From Actinomycetota bacterium (GTDB taxonomy: Bacteria; Actinomycetota; Actinomycetes; S36-B12), in contig JADKGE010000013.1 of the NCBI GenBank assembly GCA_016717115.1, positions 10,613-74,612 on the forward strand: a stretch of 64,000 nt of DNA, written 5' to 3'. Positions 8,507 through 17,371 of the stretch are shown here, piece by piece (the first letter of the stretch is position 1; every line of letters begins with the position of its first letter). The translations under genes and the position numbers were made by a program. The notes under the pieces were generated by a model, which was not told the DNA's origin, did not search any database, and was given only the letters and a program-made list of their open reading frames with translations.

Positions 8507-9493
8507 ATGCCGAGACGGGTGTCTTCATTCGCGATCGGGGTCGCGCTGGCGGCGGGCGCCCTGGCCATCGCGACCCCTCCCTCGGGAGCTACCCCCACGG
8601 CGCCGCGGCCCGTACCCGGCACGTCGTGCCCGATGTTCCCGGCGGACAACTACTGGCACGCGCGCGTCGATGCGCTTCCGGTGCATCGCCTTTCGGACTC
8701 GTGGATGTCGCAGATGCACTCATCGCTCAATCTGCATCCGGACTTCGGACCGAGCTACGGCACCCAGTCGGTTCCCTACGGGATCCCCCTGACGATCGTG
8801 AACGGTGCACCCCGGGTTCCCGTGTCGTTCCACTACGCCGACGAGAGCGACCGCGTGCCCTACCCGCTGGGATCGGCCACGAGGATCGAGGGCGGAGCCG
8901 AGGCCGAGGGCGACCGGCACGCGATCATCGTCGACGCGGACACTTGCACCCTGTTCGAGACATGGGACACCCGGCTCACGGCAAGCGGGTGGACGGCAGG
9001 CTCGGGGGCCACCTGGAACCTGCGGTCCAACCGACTGCGCCCGCGGACCTGGACATCGGCTGATGCCGCTGGGCTGCCCATCCTCCCGGGGCTCCTTCGC
9101 TGGGACGAGGTGCGGGCAGGTCGCGTCGATCACGCGATCCGCTTCACGACCGACGTCACTCGTCGGGCGTTCGTCTGGCCGGCCCGGCACCAAGCCGGCT
9201 CCGCCGACTCCGCGGCCGTGCCACCCATGGGCGCGCGCTTCCGGCTCGCCTCGACCTTCGACACGTCGGGATTCTCGCGGGAGGCGGTCGTCGTCCTGAC
9301 GGCCATGAAGCGCTACGGACTCGTGCTCGCCGACAACGGATCGCCCTGGTACTTCCAGGGCACCGCCGACGACGACTGGCCCCCGTCGCTGATCGAGCAG
9401 CTCAAGGGCATCCCCGCGAGCGCGTTCGAGGCTGTCGACACCGCGCCGCTTCGAGTCCGGGCTGACTCCGGCGCCGCCCGCGCCGTGACCTGA
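8507..9493 (+). CDS. Conserved secreted protein of unknown function
   Basis: A 328-residue protein with a signal peptide (MPRRVSSFAIGVALAAGALA, likely cut after SGA near residue 28). The mature part has recurring motifs I associate with an uncharacterised family of secreted actinobacterial and acidobacterial proteins: FPADNYWHARVDALPVH, ILPGLLRWDEV, DHAIRFTTD, FVWPARHQAG, GARFRLASTFD and YGLVLADNGSPWYFQG. The pattern suggests a single globular extracellular domain, perhaps a carbohydrate-active or peptidase-like fold, but no catalytic motif can be assigned. It starts 3 nt after the FUSC-like gene and is probably co-transcribed with it. Confidence 0.78.
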   Translation: MPRRVSSFAIGVALAAGALAIATPPSGATPTAPRPVPGTSCPMFPADNYWHARVDALPVHRLSDSWMSQMHSSLNLHPDFGPSYGTQSVPYGIPLTIVNGAPRVPVSFHYADESDRVPYPLGSATRIEGGAEAEGDRHAIIVDADTCTLFETWDTRLTASGWTAGSGATWNLRSNRLRPRTWTSADAAGLPILPGLLRWDEVRAGRVDHAIRFTTDVTRRAFVWPARHQAGSADSAAVPPMGARFRLASTFDTSGFSREAVVVLTAMKRYGLVLADNGSPWYFQGTADDDWPPSLIEQLKGIPASAFEAVDTAPLRVRADSGAARAVT

Positions 9494-9562
9494 GCCCGAA
9501 TCCTGAGGCTGCCTCCCCCATGCCTCCGAAGGTAGGGTCGCGCTCGAGGGCGAGGCCGTGAC

Positions 9563-11704
9563 ATGCCACTGAGCGGGACGAGTTGGGTGCGGGGGCGATC
9601 CCCCGCGCGGCGCACCGTCGACAGCCCTGCGGATGGCGAGGCGCAGCGCTGGCATCCGGCCTGGTTCGTCCTGGTCACCCTCGGAGCCATCGCCTGCGTG
9701 CTGGTGATCGTCCTGCCCGAGCGGAGCGTGGCCTGGCTCATCGACTATGAGGGCGTGGCGATCGCCGCCCTCGTGGTGTTCGCCATCGCCGGACTTCGCA
9801 TGCCTCCCGGGGCCCGAGCGATCTGGTGGGCCCTGTGGGCGTTCCAGGTCCTGACCTTCACCGGGGAAGCGGTGTACGACGCGCAGCACGACGACTCCGC
9901 ACCGACGAGCATCCCCCCGCTCGCGTCCGCCCTGTACCTCAGTGCCTACATCGCCGCGTTCGTCGCCCTGATCCTGCTCATCCGCCTCGCCCACCCCGGA
10001 CGCGATCGGGAGGCATGGATCGACGCCGGCATCGTGGCCATCGCCGCCGCCTCGATCCTCGGGACGCTCATCGTCGCACCGGCGATGACGAACCAGTTCG
10101 ACCCCGGCATCGAGACCGTCGTCGCCCTGGTCTATCCGCTGCTCGACCTCGGCGTTCTGGCCGTGATGATCTGGCTGCTCTTCGGCAGCGTCCGCCTCAA
10201 TCCCGTGCTGGCCCTGCTGACCGCCGCCTTCACGTTCTACCTCGCGGCGGACCTGCTCTACGAGTACCGACTCGTCAATGGACTGACGGACCGCACATGG
10301 GTCTGGCGCGAGGCGATGTACCTCGCGGCCGTGATCCTCATCGTCGCGGCTGCGACTGCGCCGGGCGCAGATCGCATCGCCCATCCCACGAGCGCGACCA
10401 TGCGCCGGGCCACCCCTATCCGCCTCGTGGCGCTCGTCGCGGCCGTCCTCACCGTGCCCGCCCTCCTCGCCTTCGCGGTCTGGAGCGGACGGGACGGCAG
10501 CGCCAAACTGCTCGCCATCGCCTCCGTGCTCGTCATCGGGCTCGGCCTCTGGCGCACCCGCATCCTCCTGACCACGATCGAGCAGCAGCAGCGGCTCAAC
10601 GAACTGGTCCTCGACTCTGCGGGGGACGGGATCATCGGGCTGGCCCCCGACGGCACGGTCGTCTTCGTCAACATGGCCGCACGACGCATCCTTCGCTGCC
10701 GCGAGGAGGACGTCGTCGAGCGCAACTTCCACGACGTCGCGCATCACCAGCATCCCGACGGCACCCCTTACCCCTGGAGCGACTGCCCCACCCGCGAGCT
10801 CATTGCCCAGGGCAAGTCCGGAGCCTTGACCAACTCGACCTACATCCGCCGCGACGGCGTTCACATCCCGGTCGACGTCATCATCACGCCGATGCTGGCC
10901 GGCGACGTCGTGGCGGGCGCCGTCATGCTGTTCCGCGACATCTCCGAACGCGCCGCCATCGAGGAGATGAAGAGCCAGTTCATCGCCATCATCAGCCACG
11001 AGCTGCGCACGCCACTCACGTCGATCAAGGGCAGCCTGCAGCTCCTCGATGCCGGCGTGGTCGGTCCGGTCACCGGGGAGCAGCAGCAACTGCTCACGAT
11101 GGCCGTCAACAACACCGATCGCCTTCGCAAGCTCGTCGACGACATCCTCGATGTCGAGCGGCTCGACGCGGGCCGGATGCCCCTTCGGCCCGAGCCGGTG
11201 AACGCGTTGAGCCTGGCCCACCAGGCGATCGAGGGGATCGAAGGCGCGGCCCAGTCGGCCGGCATCGCCGTCAGGGTGCAATCACCGTCACCCGAGTCGA
11301 CCCTCGTCGTCGACGTCGATCCGCACCGCATGCTCCAGGTGCTGGCCAACCTGCTCGGCAATGCGATCAAGTTCAGCGAGCGCGACTCGACCGTCAGCGT
11401 CGACGTGTCCCGGGCTGGCCCCTCGGTGACCATCGCTGTCGCCGACCACGGACGGGGCATACCGGCCGACCGCCTCGCCTCCGTCTTCGAGCGCTTCGGG
11501 CAGGTGGAGTCCGGTGACGCCCGGCGGCAGGGCGGGACCGGACTCGGCCTGGCCATCGCCAAGGAGCTCGTCACCCGCAGTGGCGGCACGCTGGATGTGA
11601 CCAGCACGGTCGGCGTCGGGAGTACCTTCACGGTGACGCTGCCAGCCCGCCCGGGCGGGCCCGCCGAAGAGCCAACCGACCTCCGACCGCCCACCGAAGG
11701 CTGA
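9563..11704 (+). CDS. Membrane PAS sensor histidine kinase
   Basis: A 713-residue kinase. Residues about 30-330 hold eight or so membrane helices in a MASE-like sensor. A PAS domain follows (about 345-465: LDSAGDGIIGLAPDGTVVFV). The HisKA box is IISHELRTPLTSIKG with phospho-acceptor His479, and the HATPase_c domain has N box NLLGNAIKFS, G1 DHGRGIP, F box FERFGQ and G2 GTGLGLAI. All motifs for autophosphorylation are intact. The response-regulator gene begins 9 nt after the stop, so the pair forms a two-component system. The ribosome site before the ATG at 9563 is weak. Confidence 0.93.
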   Translation: MPLSGTSWVRGRSPARRTVDSPADGEAQRWHPAWFVLVTLGAIACVLVIVLPERSVAWLIDYEGVAIAALVVFAIAGLRMPPGARAIWWALWAFQVLTFTGEAVYDAQHDDSAPTSIPPLASALYLSAYIAAFVALILLIRLAHPGRDREAWIDAGIVAIAAASILGTLIVAPAMTNQFDPGIETVVALVYPLLDLGVLAVMIWLLFGSVRLNPVLALLTAAFTFYLAADLLYEYRLVNGLTDRTWVWREAMYLAAVILIVAAATAPGADRIAHPTSATMRRATPIRLVALVAAVLTVPALLAFAVWSGRDGSAKLLAIASVLVIGLGLWRTRILLTTIEQQQRLNELVLDSAGDGIIGLAPDGTVVFVNMAARRILRCREEDVVERNFHDVAHHQHPDGTPYPWSDCPTRELIAQGKSGALTNSTYIRRDGVHIPVDVIITPMLAGDVVAGAVMLFRDISERAAIEEMKSQFIAIISHELRTPLTSIKGSLQLLDAGVVGPVTGEQQQLLTMAVNNTDRLRKLVDDILDVERLDAGRMPLRPEPVNALSLAHQAIEGIEGAAQSAGIAVRVQSPSPESTLVVDVDPHRMLQVLANLLGNAIKFSERDSTVSVDVSRAGPSVTIAVADHGRGIPADRLASVFERFGQVESGDARRQGGTGLGLAIAKELVTRSGGTLDVTSTVGVGSTFTVTLPARPGGPAEEPTDLRPPTEG

Positions 11705-11713
11705 GGAGCCGGC

Positions 11714-12085
11714 ATGCAGAAGAGAATCCTCATCGTCGACGATGACGACGACATCCGCATGCTGTCGACCATGAGCCTGTCGCGGGTGGCCGGGCACGAC
11801 GTGCGCGCGGTCGGATCCGGCCAGGAGTGCCTCGACCAGCTGGCGAGCTGGACGCCCGACCTGGTTCTCCTCGACGTCATGATGCCCGGCATGGACGGTA
11901 TCTCCACGCTGGCGGCGATCCGATCGGGTCACCACTGCCCCGATGTTCCCGTGGCGTTCCTCACCGCGAGCGTCGCCCCCACTGAGGTCGACCGCCTGGC
12001 CGCCCTGGCCGTCCTGGGCGTCCTGGGCAAGCCCTTCGACCCGATGCAGCTGCCAGCACAGGTGGCGGTGCTCGCGGGCTGGTAG
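11714..12085 (+). CDS. Single-domain response regulator
   Basis: A 123-residue receiver domain without an output domain. Conserved residues are the acidic cluster at 9-13 (IVDDDDD), phospho-acceptor Asp54 in LLDVMMPGMDG, Thr in FLTAS and Lys in LGKPFD. A GAGGAG ribosome site precedes the ATG. The partner kinase is encoded immediately upstream. With no DNA-binding or enzymatic domain it must act through protein contacts or as part of a phosphorelay. Confidence 0.93.
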   Translation: MQKRILIVDDDDDIRMLSTMSLSRVAGHDVRAVGSGQECLDQLASWTPDLVLLDVMMPGMDGISTLAAIRSGHHCPDVPVAFLTASVAPTEVDRLAALAVLGVLGKPFDPMQLPAQVAVLAGW

Positions 12086-12113
12086 CACCCGTCGGTGCCC
12101 CTCCCTCGCCCCG

Positions 12114-12119
12114 TAGTCT
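12114..12119 (+). promoter_or_regulatory. -10 box TAGTCT, leaderless start at 12126
   Basis: TAGTCT lies 6 nt before the ATG at 12126 and there is no Shine-Dalgarno, so transcription should begin at or next to the start codon of the glycosidase-like lipoprotein. Confidence 0.6.
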
Positions 12120-12125
12120 GAACCG

Positions 12126-13484
12126 ATGCGCCGTCCTCTCGTGACCGTCCTGGCTCTTGTGGCCGTTCTCGCCGCCGCGTGTTCGTCCGACCCCGGGTCC
12201 GACGCCGTGACGCCGTCCCCCTCGCCCAGCGCCGGCGTCTCGCTGCCCGCGTCGGCGTCCGCCTCGGTATCGGCCGCCCCCTCCGGATCGGTGAGCGCGT
12301 CCCCGGCCCCCAGCCCGAGCGGACCGAACATGGGCGTGGTCGTGCCCGCGGCCATCACGGGACTGCATGTCTCGGGTGTTCAGGAGGGCGCCTGGCCGGA
12401 CAGCAACGTCCCCTTCGGCACCCTTCGCCTGTGGGACGCGGGCACGAACTGGTCGCAGGTGGAGGCCGTGAAGGGCCTGTACAACTGGACCGCCCTCGAC
12501 ACCGTGCTCAAGACGGCCGAGGCCAACAAGGTCAAGGACGTGCTGCTCGTCCTCGGATCGACGCCGACGTGGAACGCCTCGCGCATCAAGCCGGGCGACT
12601 ACCCGGTACCCGGGGCCGCATCTGCGCCGAAGAGCCTGGCCGCCTGGGATGCTTTCGTTACCGCCGTCGTCAAGCGGTACGCAGGACGCATCTCGGCCTA
12701 CCAGATCTGGAACGAGGCCAGCCTGTCCATGTTCTGGAACGGCTCGCCGGACAAGCTCGCCCTCATGACGAAGAGCGCCTACGACATCATCAAGGCCAAG
12801 GATCCCAAGGCCCTGGTGGTAGCGGCCAGCACCACCGTCCGCCTGCCGGGCGCCTTCGACCGGTTCTTCCCCAGCTACCTGGCCGCCCTCGGCGAGCTCG
12901 ACTGGCCGGTCGACGTGCTCTCCGCCCACCTATACCCCGCGAGCAGGGACACCACCGACGAGCGGGCGGCGTTCGTCGCCGCCGTGCAGGAACAGCTCGT
13001 CTCCGCGGGCGCACCCGCCCTGCCCCTGTGGGACACGGAGCTGAACTACGGGCTCGCCGGTCCCGGACCCACCAACCCGCGTCAGACCATCGAGGGCGCC
13101 CAGGCCCGCGACTGGGTCGTCCAGACGGCCCTCGACTCGCTGCACCTCGGTATCGACCGCACGTACTGGTACATCTGGACGCCCGAGCCGTATCCCCTGC
13201 TGGGGATGCAGTTGACCAACGATTCGGGCGCGGTCAAGGGCCTGCGCGTCATCGACCAGTGGGTCGTCGGCGCGACGTGGCAGGGCTGCGTCGATGACGG
13301 CTCGGTCGTGTCCTGCTCCGTCGACAAGAAGGGTGTTCCCTCGGTCCTCGCGTGGGCGAAGGTCGACGCTGGCACGTTCGTGCCCCCGGCGAATCTGACA
13401 CAGGCGTGCAGCACCGCGAACACGTGCACCCCTGTCACAGGTCCCGTCGAGCTGACCGAGACGCCGACCCGCTTCACCGAGTAA
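12126..13484 (+). CDS. Lipoprotein with clan GH-A glycosidase-like domain
   Basis: A 452-residue protein with a lipoprotein signal (MRRPLVTVLALVAVLAAAC; lipobox Cys19) and a Ser/Ala/Pro-rich linker (about 20-70). A (beta/alpha)8 barrel follows (FGTLRLWDAGTNW, VLLVLGSTPTWNAS, AYQIWNEAS, VDVLSAHLYP, LPLWDTELNYG, YWYIWTPEPYPLLG). The Glu of QIWNEAS fits the acid/base and the Glu of WDTELNYG the nucleophile of clan GH-A enzymes; the overall pattern is closest to GH39- or GH5-like proteins. It should act on a polysaccharide or glycoside outside the membrane, but the substrate cannot be inferred. The C-terminal region has four Cys that may form disulfides. The promoter suggests leaderless translation. 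Confidence 0.82.
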   Translation: MRRPLVTVLALVAVLAAACSSDPGSDAVTPSPSPSAGVSLPASASASVSAAPSGSVSASPAPSPSGPNMGVVVPAAITGLHVSGVQEGAWPDSNVPFGTLRLWDAGTNWSQVEAVKGLYNWTALDTVLKTAEANKVKDVLLVLGSTPTWNASRIKPGDYPVPGAASAPKSLAAWDAFVTAVVKRYAGRISAYQIWNEASLSMFWNGSPDKLALMTKSAYDIIKAKDPKALVVAASTTVRLPGAFDRFFPSYLAALGELDWPVDVLSAHLYPASRDTTDERAAFVAAVQEQLVSAGAPALPLWDTELNYGLAGPGPTNPRQTIEGAQARDWVVQTALDSLHLGIDRTYWYIWTPEPYPLLGMQLTNDSGAVKGLRVIDQWVVGATWQGCVDDGSVVSCSVDKKGVPSVLAWAKVDAGTFVPPANLTQACSTANTCTPVTGPVELTETPTRFTE

Positions 13485-13490
13485 TGCCCC

Positions 13491-14144
13491 TCAGCTGCCG
13501 GGCGTCCCGCCCGGGATGAGGTTGATGGCCCTGCTGAGGGTGACGACGATGGTCAGCAGGGCGGTCGACGACTGGACCGTGAACAGCAGCTTGACGCGGT
13601 GCGTCAGGGGCATGGTGTCGGTGGGGCTGAACGCGATGATGTTCGTGTAGGCGGTGAACAGGTAGTCGGGCAGGCCCGGCTGCCATGGCTGGTTCTGCGC
13701 CTGCTGCGGGTACAAGAAGTCCCAGGCAGTCACGCTTCCGGCCAGGCGTCGACGCGGCCCACCACCGTCGAGCCACCAGTAGGTGAGCCCGAAGCTCAGG
13801 ACATTGATCGTCAGGACGCCGAACCCCGCGAACAGCAGGTACTCACCGGATTCGCTGCTGCCCCGCAGCATCGAGACGAGGAGCAGGACGGCGTTGGTCA
13901 CGCAGGCGAGCACCAGGAAGATCAGGTACGCCGTCATGATGCTGCGCACGAGCTGTGCGTCGGCACCGCGCCACGTGGCGACCAGGAACATGATCGGGAT
14001 GCCCGTCACCTCGATGGCCGGAATGACCCAGATCGCGCCCAAGGTGACGGAGTCGGGCAGCCACAGCTGGATACCCGCGATCACCAGCACGATGACCACG
14101 ACAGCAGTGATCGTGCCGCGCTGGATGCCGCCGATCGTCTTCAC
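13491..14144 (-). CDS. DUF1345-like integral membrane protein
   Basis: About 217 residues from the GTG at 14144. An in-frame TTG at 14186 exists, but it lies inside a long inverted repeat and is unlikely to be used. Five membrane helices are visible: TAVVVIVLVIAGIQLWL, LGAIWVIPAIEVTGIPIMFL, TAYLIFLVLACVTNAVLLLV, YLLFAGFGVLTINVLSFGL, and the last before NLIPGG. The segment DYLFTAYTNIIAFSPTDTMP before the last helix resembles the pore-helix-like region of DUF1345 proteins. A transport or channel role is only a guess. It is convergent with the glycosidase-like lipoprotein gene, 6 nt between stops. Confidence 0.72.
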   Translation of the reverse strand: MKTIGGIQRGTITAVVVIVLVIAGIQLWLPDSVTLGAIWVIPAIEVTGIPIMFLVATWRGADAQLVRSIMTAYLIFLVLACVTNAVLLLVSMLRGSSESGEYLLFAGFGVLTINVLSFGLTYWWLDGGGPRRRLAGSVTAWDFLYPQQAQNQPWQPGLPDYLFTAYTNIIAFSPTDTMPLTHRVKLLFTVQSSTALLTIVVTLSRAINLIPGGTPGS

Positions 14145-14161
14145 TCCGCCGACGATAGTCG

Positions 14162-14221
14162 CCGAGACCTGCAGTAGACGCCGCAAGATTCCGCCCTTGT
14201 GGCGTCTACTGCAGGTCTCGG
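14162..14221 (-). terminator. Long hairpin: 21-bp perfect arms plus 5 inner pairs
   Basis: Positions 14162-14182 pair exactly with 14201-14221. After one G-T pair the stem continues for four more pairs (14184-14187 with 14196-14199) and closes on an 8-nt loop. It lies between the stop of the Gfo/Idh/MocA gene (14226) and the start of the DUF1345-like gene, both on the minus strand. Position suggests termination or 3'-end protection; no T-run follows. Confidence 0.6.
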
Positions 14222-14225
14222 TGCG

Positions 14226-15233
14226 TCAGCCCTCGGTGATGGTGATCGGTCGCCCTGCCCGCACCGATTCCCAGGCCGCCAGCCCGATGACGACCGGCGC
14301 ACGACCGTCGGCGCCTGTCACGGGTGACGGGCCACCGCCCGCGACATAGTCGATGAAGGCCAACCACTCCTCGACGAACGACTCGCGGTAGCGATCGAGG
14401 AAGAAGTCCTGCAGGTTCGCGCCGGTCGAGCCCGCGGCCGAGTAGACCCGCCCGTTGTCCTTCAGGACGTTCTCCGACGTGGCGAGGCCCGCCGATCCGA
14501 GCACCTCGACCCGCTGGTCGTAGCCGTACACGGCCTGCCGACTGTTGTCGATCGTCGTGATCGCCCCGTTGGCGTGCGTCAGCACCACGACCGCCGTGTC
14601 GACGTCGCCCGCCGCACCGATCGCCGGATCGATCAGCACCGCCCCCTTGGCGAACACCTCCACCACGGGGGAGCCGACGAGATACCGCGCCATGTCGAAG
14701 TCGTGGATCGTCATGTCGACGAAGATGCCCCCGCTGACCGCGATGTAGCTCACGGGCGGCGGCGCAGGATCACGGCTCGTGATGCGCGCTAGATGAACGT
14801 CGCCGATGGCGCCGGACTCGACGGCGCGGCGGACGGACCGATGACCCGGGTCGAAACGGCGGTTGAAGCCCACCATGAACGGAACGCCCGCGCGCTCGAC
14901 CGCCGCGAGTGCCCGATCGACCTCCGCGATGTCCAGACTCACCGGCTTCTCGCAGAAGATCGCCTTGCCCGCCTCCGCTGCCCTGACCACGAGGTCGACA
15001 TGGGTGTCGCTGCTCGTGCAGATGGCGACCGCGTCGATGTCGCTTGCGGCGAACATCTCGTCGACGCTGAGTGGGCGCACCCGCAGTTCCTCGGCAACCT
15101 GAGCCGCGGTATCGGGAAAGGCATCTGCGACCGCGACGACTGTGGCGCCGGGGATCTGTCGCGCCAGGATCGAGGCGTGCATGCGGCCGATCCGGCCGAC
15201 GCCCGCGACGCCGACACGCACCGGGCTCGTCAT
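14226..15233 (-). CDS. Gfo/Idh/MocA oxidoreductase, probable inositol 2-dehydrogenase
   Basis: A 335-residue NAD(P)-dependent dehydrogenase. The N-terminal Rossmann fold starts GVAGVGRIGRMHA, the family motif EKPVSLD is present, and the catalytic region MTIHDFDMARYLVG carries the usual Asp/His pair. The length fits IolG-like myo-inositol or scyllo-inositol 2-dehydrogenases. It overlaps the upstream isomerase-like gene by 4 nt, and both are divergent from a LacI regulator, which supports a sugar or inositol catabolic role. The precise substrate is not determined by the sequence. Confidence 0.88.
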   Translation of the reverse strand: MTSPVRVGVAGVGRIGRMHASILARQIPGATVVAVADAFPDTAAQVAEELRVRPLSVDEMFAASDIDAVAICTSSDTHVDLVVRAAEAGKAIFCEKPVSLDIAEVDRALAAVERAGVPFMVGFNRRFDPGHRSVRRAVESGAIGDVHLARITSRDPAPPPVSYIAVSGGIFVDMTIHDFDMARYLVGSPVVEVFAKGAVLIDPAIGAAGDVDTAVVVLTHANGAITTIDNSRQAVYGYDQRVEVLGSAGLATSENVLKDNGRVYSAAGSTGANLQDFFLDRYRESFVEEWLAFIDYVAGGGPSPVTGADGRAPVVIGLAAWESVRAGRPITITEG

Positions 15234-16135
15234 CGCGAGACCCCCGAGTGGGCAGCAGCGACCTCGCGCTGGAGGTAGGCCATGCTGATCCGCATGCTCT
15301 CGATGGGCCCCTCGCCGGCTGCCGGCTCGTCGCCCATGATGGCCGTGTCCTGCTCGAGCACGTAGCGACCCGCGTACCCGCAGCGTTCCAGCTCGAGCAC
15401 GATGTCGGCGATCGGCACGTCACCCTCGCCCAAGGGCACGAACATCCCCGCCTGCACAGCGTGGAGCAGGCTGAGCTCACGGCTCATCGTCTTCCGCGCG
15501 AGGGAGAGGTTCACGTCCTTGAGGTGCACGATGCCCACACGCTCAGCGTTGTCGCGGGCGAACTGCAACGGATCGGTGCCGCCGATCGCGAGGTGTCCCG
15601 TGTCCAGGCACCACTTCACGTCAGTCTCCTGGAGCGCCAGCTCGACGTCAGCCTTGGTCTCGACGAGGGTGTCGACGTGCGGGTGCAGCACCTGCACGAT
15701 GCCGAAGTCCGCGCACACGTTGTCGATGAGTCGCAGGCCCTCGGCGAACGTGCGCATCTGCTCGCGGTCGAGCGGAGTCGGACGGGTCCACGCGTAGTCC
15801 TGCACGGCTGCCGTCACGAAGCGGTCGCCGCCGCAGTACGAGAAGAGCTCTGCGGCCGACCTTGCGTTCTCGATGGCGACATCCCACTGAGCCGGGTCCT
15901 GGAGCACCAGCGGCACGAAGCCGCCGACAAGCGTCATGCCCGCTGCGTCGAGCGTGTCCTTGACGGCTTCCTTCCCCTCGGGCAGGAAGCCCGGGGCGCC
16001 GAGCTCGGTAGCCCTGAGCCCGACCTCGCGCATCTCGGGCAGCACTCGGCTGGCCGGAAGGATCCTGCCCCAGCCCGGGACCTCGCACACTCCCCAGGAA
16101 ATCGGAGCCCCCGCGAGACGTTCGAAGAAGTCCAT
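15230..16135 (-). CDS. IolE-like sugar isomerase/dehydratase (AP-endonuclease-2 barrel)
   Basis: A 301-residue TIM-barrel protein starting MDFFERLAGAPISWGVCEVPGW, which is typical of IolE/2-keto-myo-inositol dehydratases and related isomerases. Metal-binding segments are VLHPHVDT, WCLDTGHLAIGG and IVHLKDVN, followed by a late Glu in YVLEQDTA. The ATG at 16135 is chosen because it has an AGGAG ribosome site and because upstream codons would overlap the LacI-type operator. Together with the downstream dehydrogenase it forms a two-gene unit. An alternative is a general sugar epimerase of the same fold. Confidence 0.85.
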   Translation of the reverse strand: MDFFERLAGAPISWGVCEVPGWGRILPASRVLPEMREVGLRATELGAPGFLPEGKEAVKDTLDAAGMTLVGGFVPLVLQDPAQWDVAIENARSAAELFSYCGGDRFVTAAVQDYAWTRPTPLDREQMRTFAEGLRLIDNVCADFGIVQVLHPHVDTLVETKADVELALQETDVKWCLDTGHLAIGGTDPLQFARDNAERVGIVHLKDVNLSLARKTMSRELSLLHAVQAGMFVPLGEGDVPIADIVLELERCGYAGRYVLEQDTAIMGDEPAAGEGPIESMRISMAYLQREVAAAHSGVSR

Positions 16136-16162
16136 GTCTACTCCTGAGTTGTTGCGCCCCAG

Positions 16163-16182
16163 CCATTGGAGCGCTCTAATGG
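16163..16182. promoter_or_regulatory. LacI-family operator between divergent genes
   Basis: CCATTGGAGCGCTCTAATGG is a 20-bp palindrome centred on GCGC with one mismatched pair per half. The even-length GAGCGCTC core is typical of LacI-family operators. It lies 28 nt before the IolE-like gene and about 57 nt before the LacI-type gene, so it could control both. Confidence 0.75.
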
Positions 16183-16238
16183 AGTCTAGCGCCGCGGCAG
16201 GCGCAACGCTGGGTCGAGGGTGGTCGGACAGGAGGACC

Positions 16239-17258
16239 GTGGACGCCACCATGGACGACGTCGCCCGGGCCGCCGGGGTGTCCCGCTCGCTCGTCTCGCT
16301 GGTGTTCCAGGACTCCCCCAAGGTCGCCCCGAGCAGTCGCGCCAAGGTGCTCGCCGCGGCCGGCGCCCTCGGCTACCGCCCCAACGCCCTGGCCCGATCC
16401 CTCGCCAGCAAGCAGGTGCGCACGGTGGGGGTACTCCTGAATGACATCTCGAACCCCTTCTTCGCCGCCGTCTACGACGCGCTGGCGGAGTGCGCCGAGA
16501 CCCGGGGATACTCCATCCTGCTCGGCGCCGGGCAGCGCTCGTCGGCGCGCGAACGAGAGATCGTCGCGGGCTTTCTCAGCCATCGCGTCGGTGGTCTCAT
16601 CCTGGTGAGCCCCCGGATGTCAGTCTCGTCGATCGAAGAGCTCACGTCCGGCCTGCCGAGCGTCCTCGTCGGCAGGGACGTGCGGCTGCGGGACGTCGAC
16701 ACCATCACCAACGACGAGATGACGGGGGCCAGGGCCGCCCTTGGACACCTCGTCTCGCTGGGACACCGGGACATCGCCCACGTGAGCGGAGGCAAGGGCG
16801 CCGGCGCGGCGGAGCGGAGAGCGGCCTACACGCGGGGCATGACCGAACGGGGACTGGCCGAGTACGTGCGTGTGGTCGTCGGTGACTTCACCGAGCAGTC
16901 CGGCGAAACGGCCGCTCGACAGCTCATCACGTCGGGGGCGCTCCCCACTGCCGTTCTGGCGGCCAACGACATGATCGCCGTAGGCATGATGGGGGTCTTC
17001 CAAGACGCGGGAATCGACGTCCCCAGCGACATCTCGATCGTGGGCTATGACAATCTCACCCTGTCCTCCCTCAGCATGATCTCGCTTACCTCCGTGGCAC
17101 AACCACTCGCGGATTTCGGCCGCGCGGCGATGGAACTGCTGCTGGAACGCGTTGATGGCGCCCGCACGACTCGGGTTCGCAGGCAGTTCGAGCCGGCGCT
17201 GATCGTTCGCGGCTCGACCGGTGCGGTGGGGCCGCGTCCATCCATTCCGGCCCGGTGA
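16239..17258 (+). CDS. LacI-family transcriptional regulator
   Basis: A 339-residue repressor. The N-terminal helix-turn-helix (ATMDDVARAAGVSRSLVSLV) and the hinge helix (NALARSLASKQ) lead into a periplasmic-binding-like effector domain (TVGVLLNDISNPFFAAV, VLAANDMIAVGMM, SIVGYDN). The GTG at 16239 is favoured because AGGAGG sits 4-5 nt upstream and the HTH then starts at residue 5. It is divergent from the dehydrogenase/isomerase pair with a palindromic operator between, so it most likely represses that pair and itself, with a sugar or inositol derivative as inducer. Confidence 0.92.
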   Translation: MDATMDDVARAAGVSRSLVSLVFQDSPKVAPSSRAKVLAAAGALGYRPNALARSLASKQVRTVGVLLNDISNPFFAAVYDALAECAETRGYSILLGAGQRSSAREREIVAGFLSHRVGGLILVSPRMSVSSIEELTSGLPSVLVGRDVRLRDVDTITNDEMTGARAALGHLVSLGHRDIAHVSGGKGAGAAERRAAYTRGMTERGLAEYVRVVVGDFTEQSGETAARQLITSGALPTAVLAANDMIAVGMMGVFQDAGIDVPSDISIVGYDNLTLSSLSMISLTSVAQPLADFGRAAMELLLERVDGARTTRVRRQFEPALIVRGSTGAVGPRPSIPAR

Positions 17259-17274
17259 TAACGTTTCCCCTCGC

Positions 17275-17349
<75 letters not shown>

Positions 17350-17371
17350 CAGGGAGTGTGCACTGGCTCGT

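Noticed and set aside
8720..11281. 853-codon minus-strand open frame
   Set aside because: Entirely opposite the secreted-protein and histidine-kinase genes, both with strong motifs; the product is Gly/Asp/Glu/Arg-rich and motif-free.
14145..14186. TTG start at 14186 for the DUF1345-like gene
   Set aside because: It would place the first codons inside one arm of the 21-bp inverted repeat; GTG 14144 is a simpler start.
15936..16238. N-terminal extension of the LacI regulator to 15936
   Set aside because: It would run across the divergent IolE-like gene and the operator; GTG 16239 has a strong ribosome site and places the HTH at the N-terminus.
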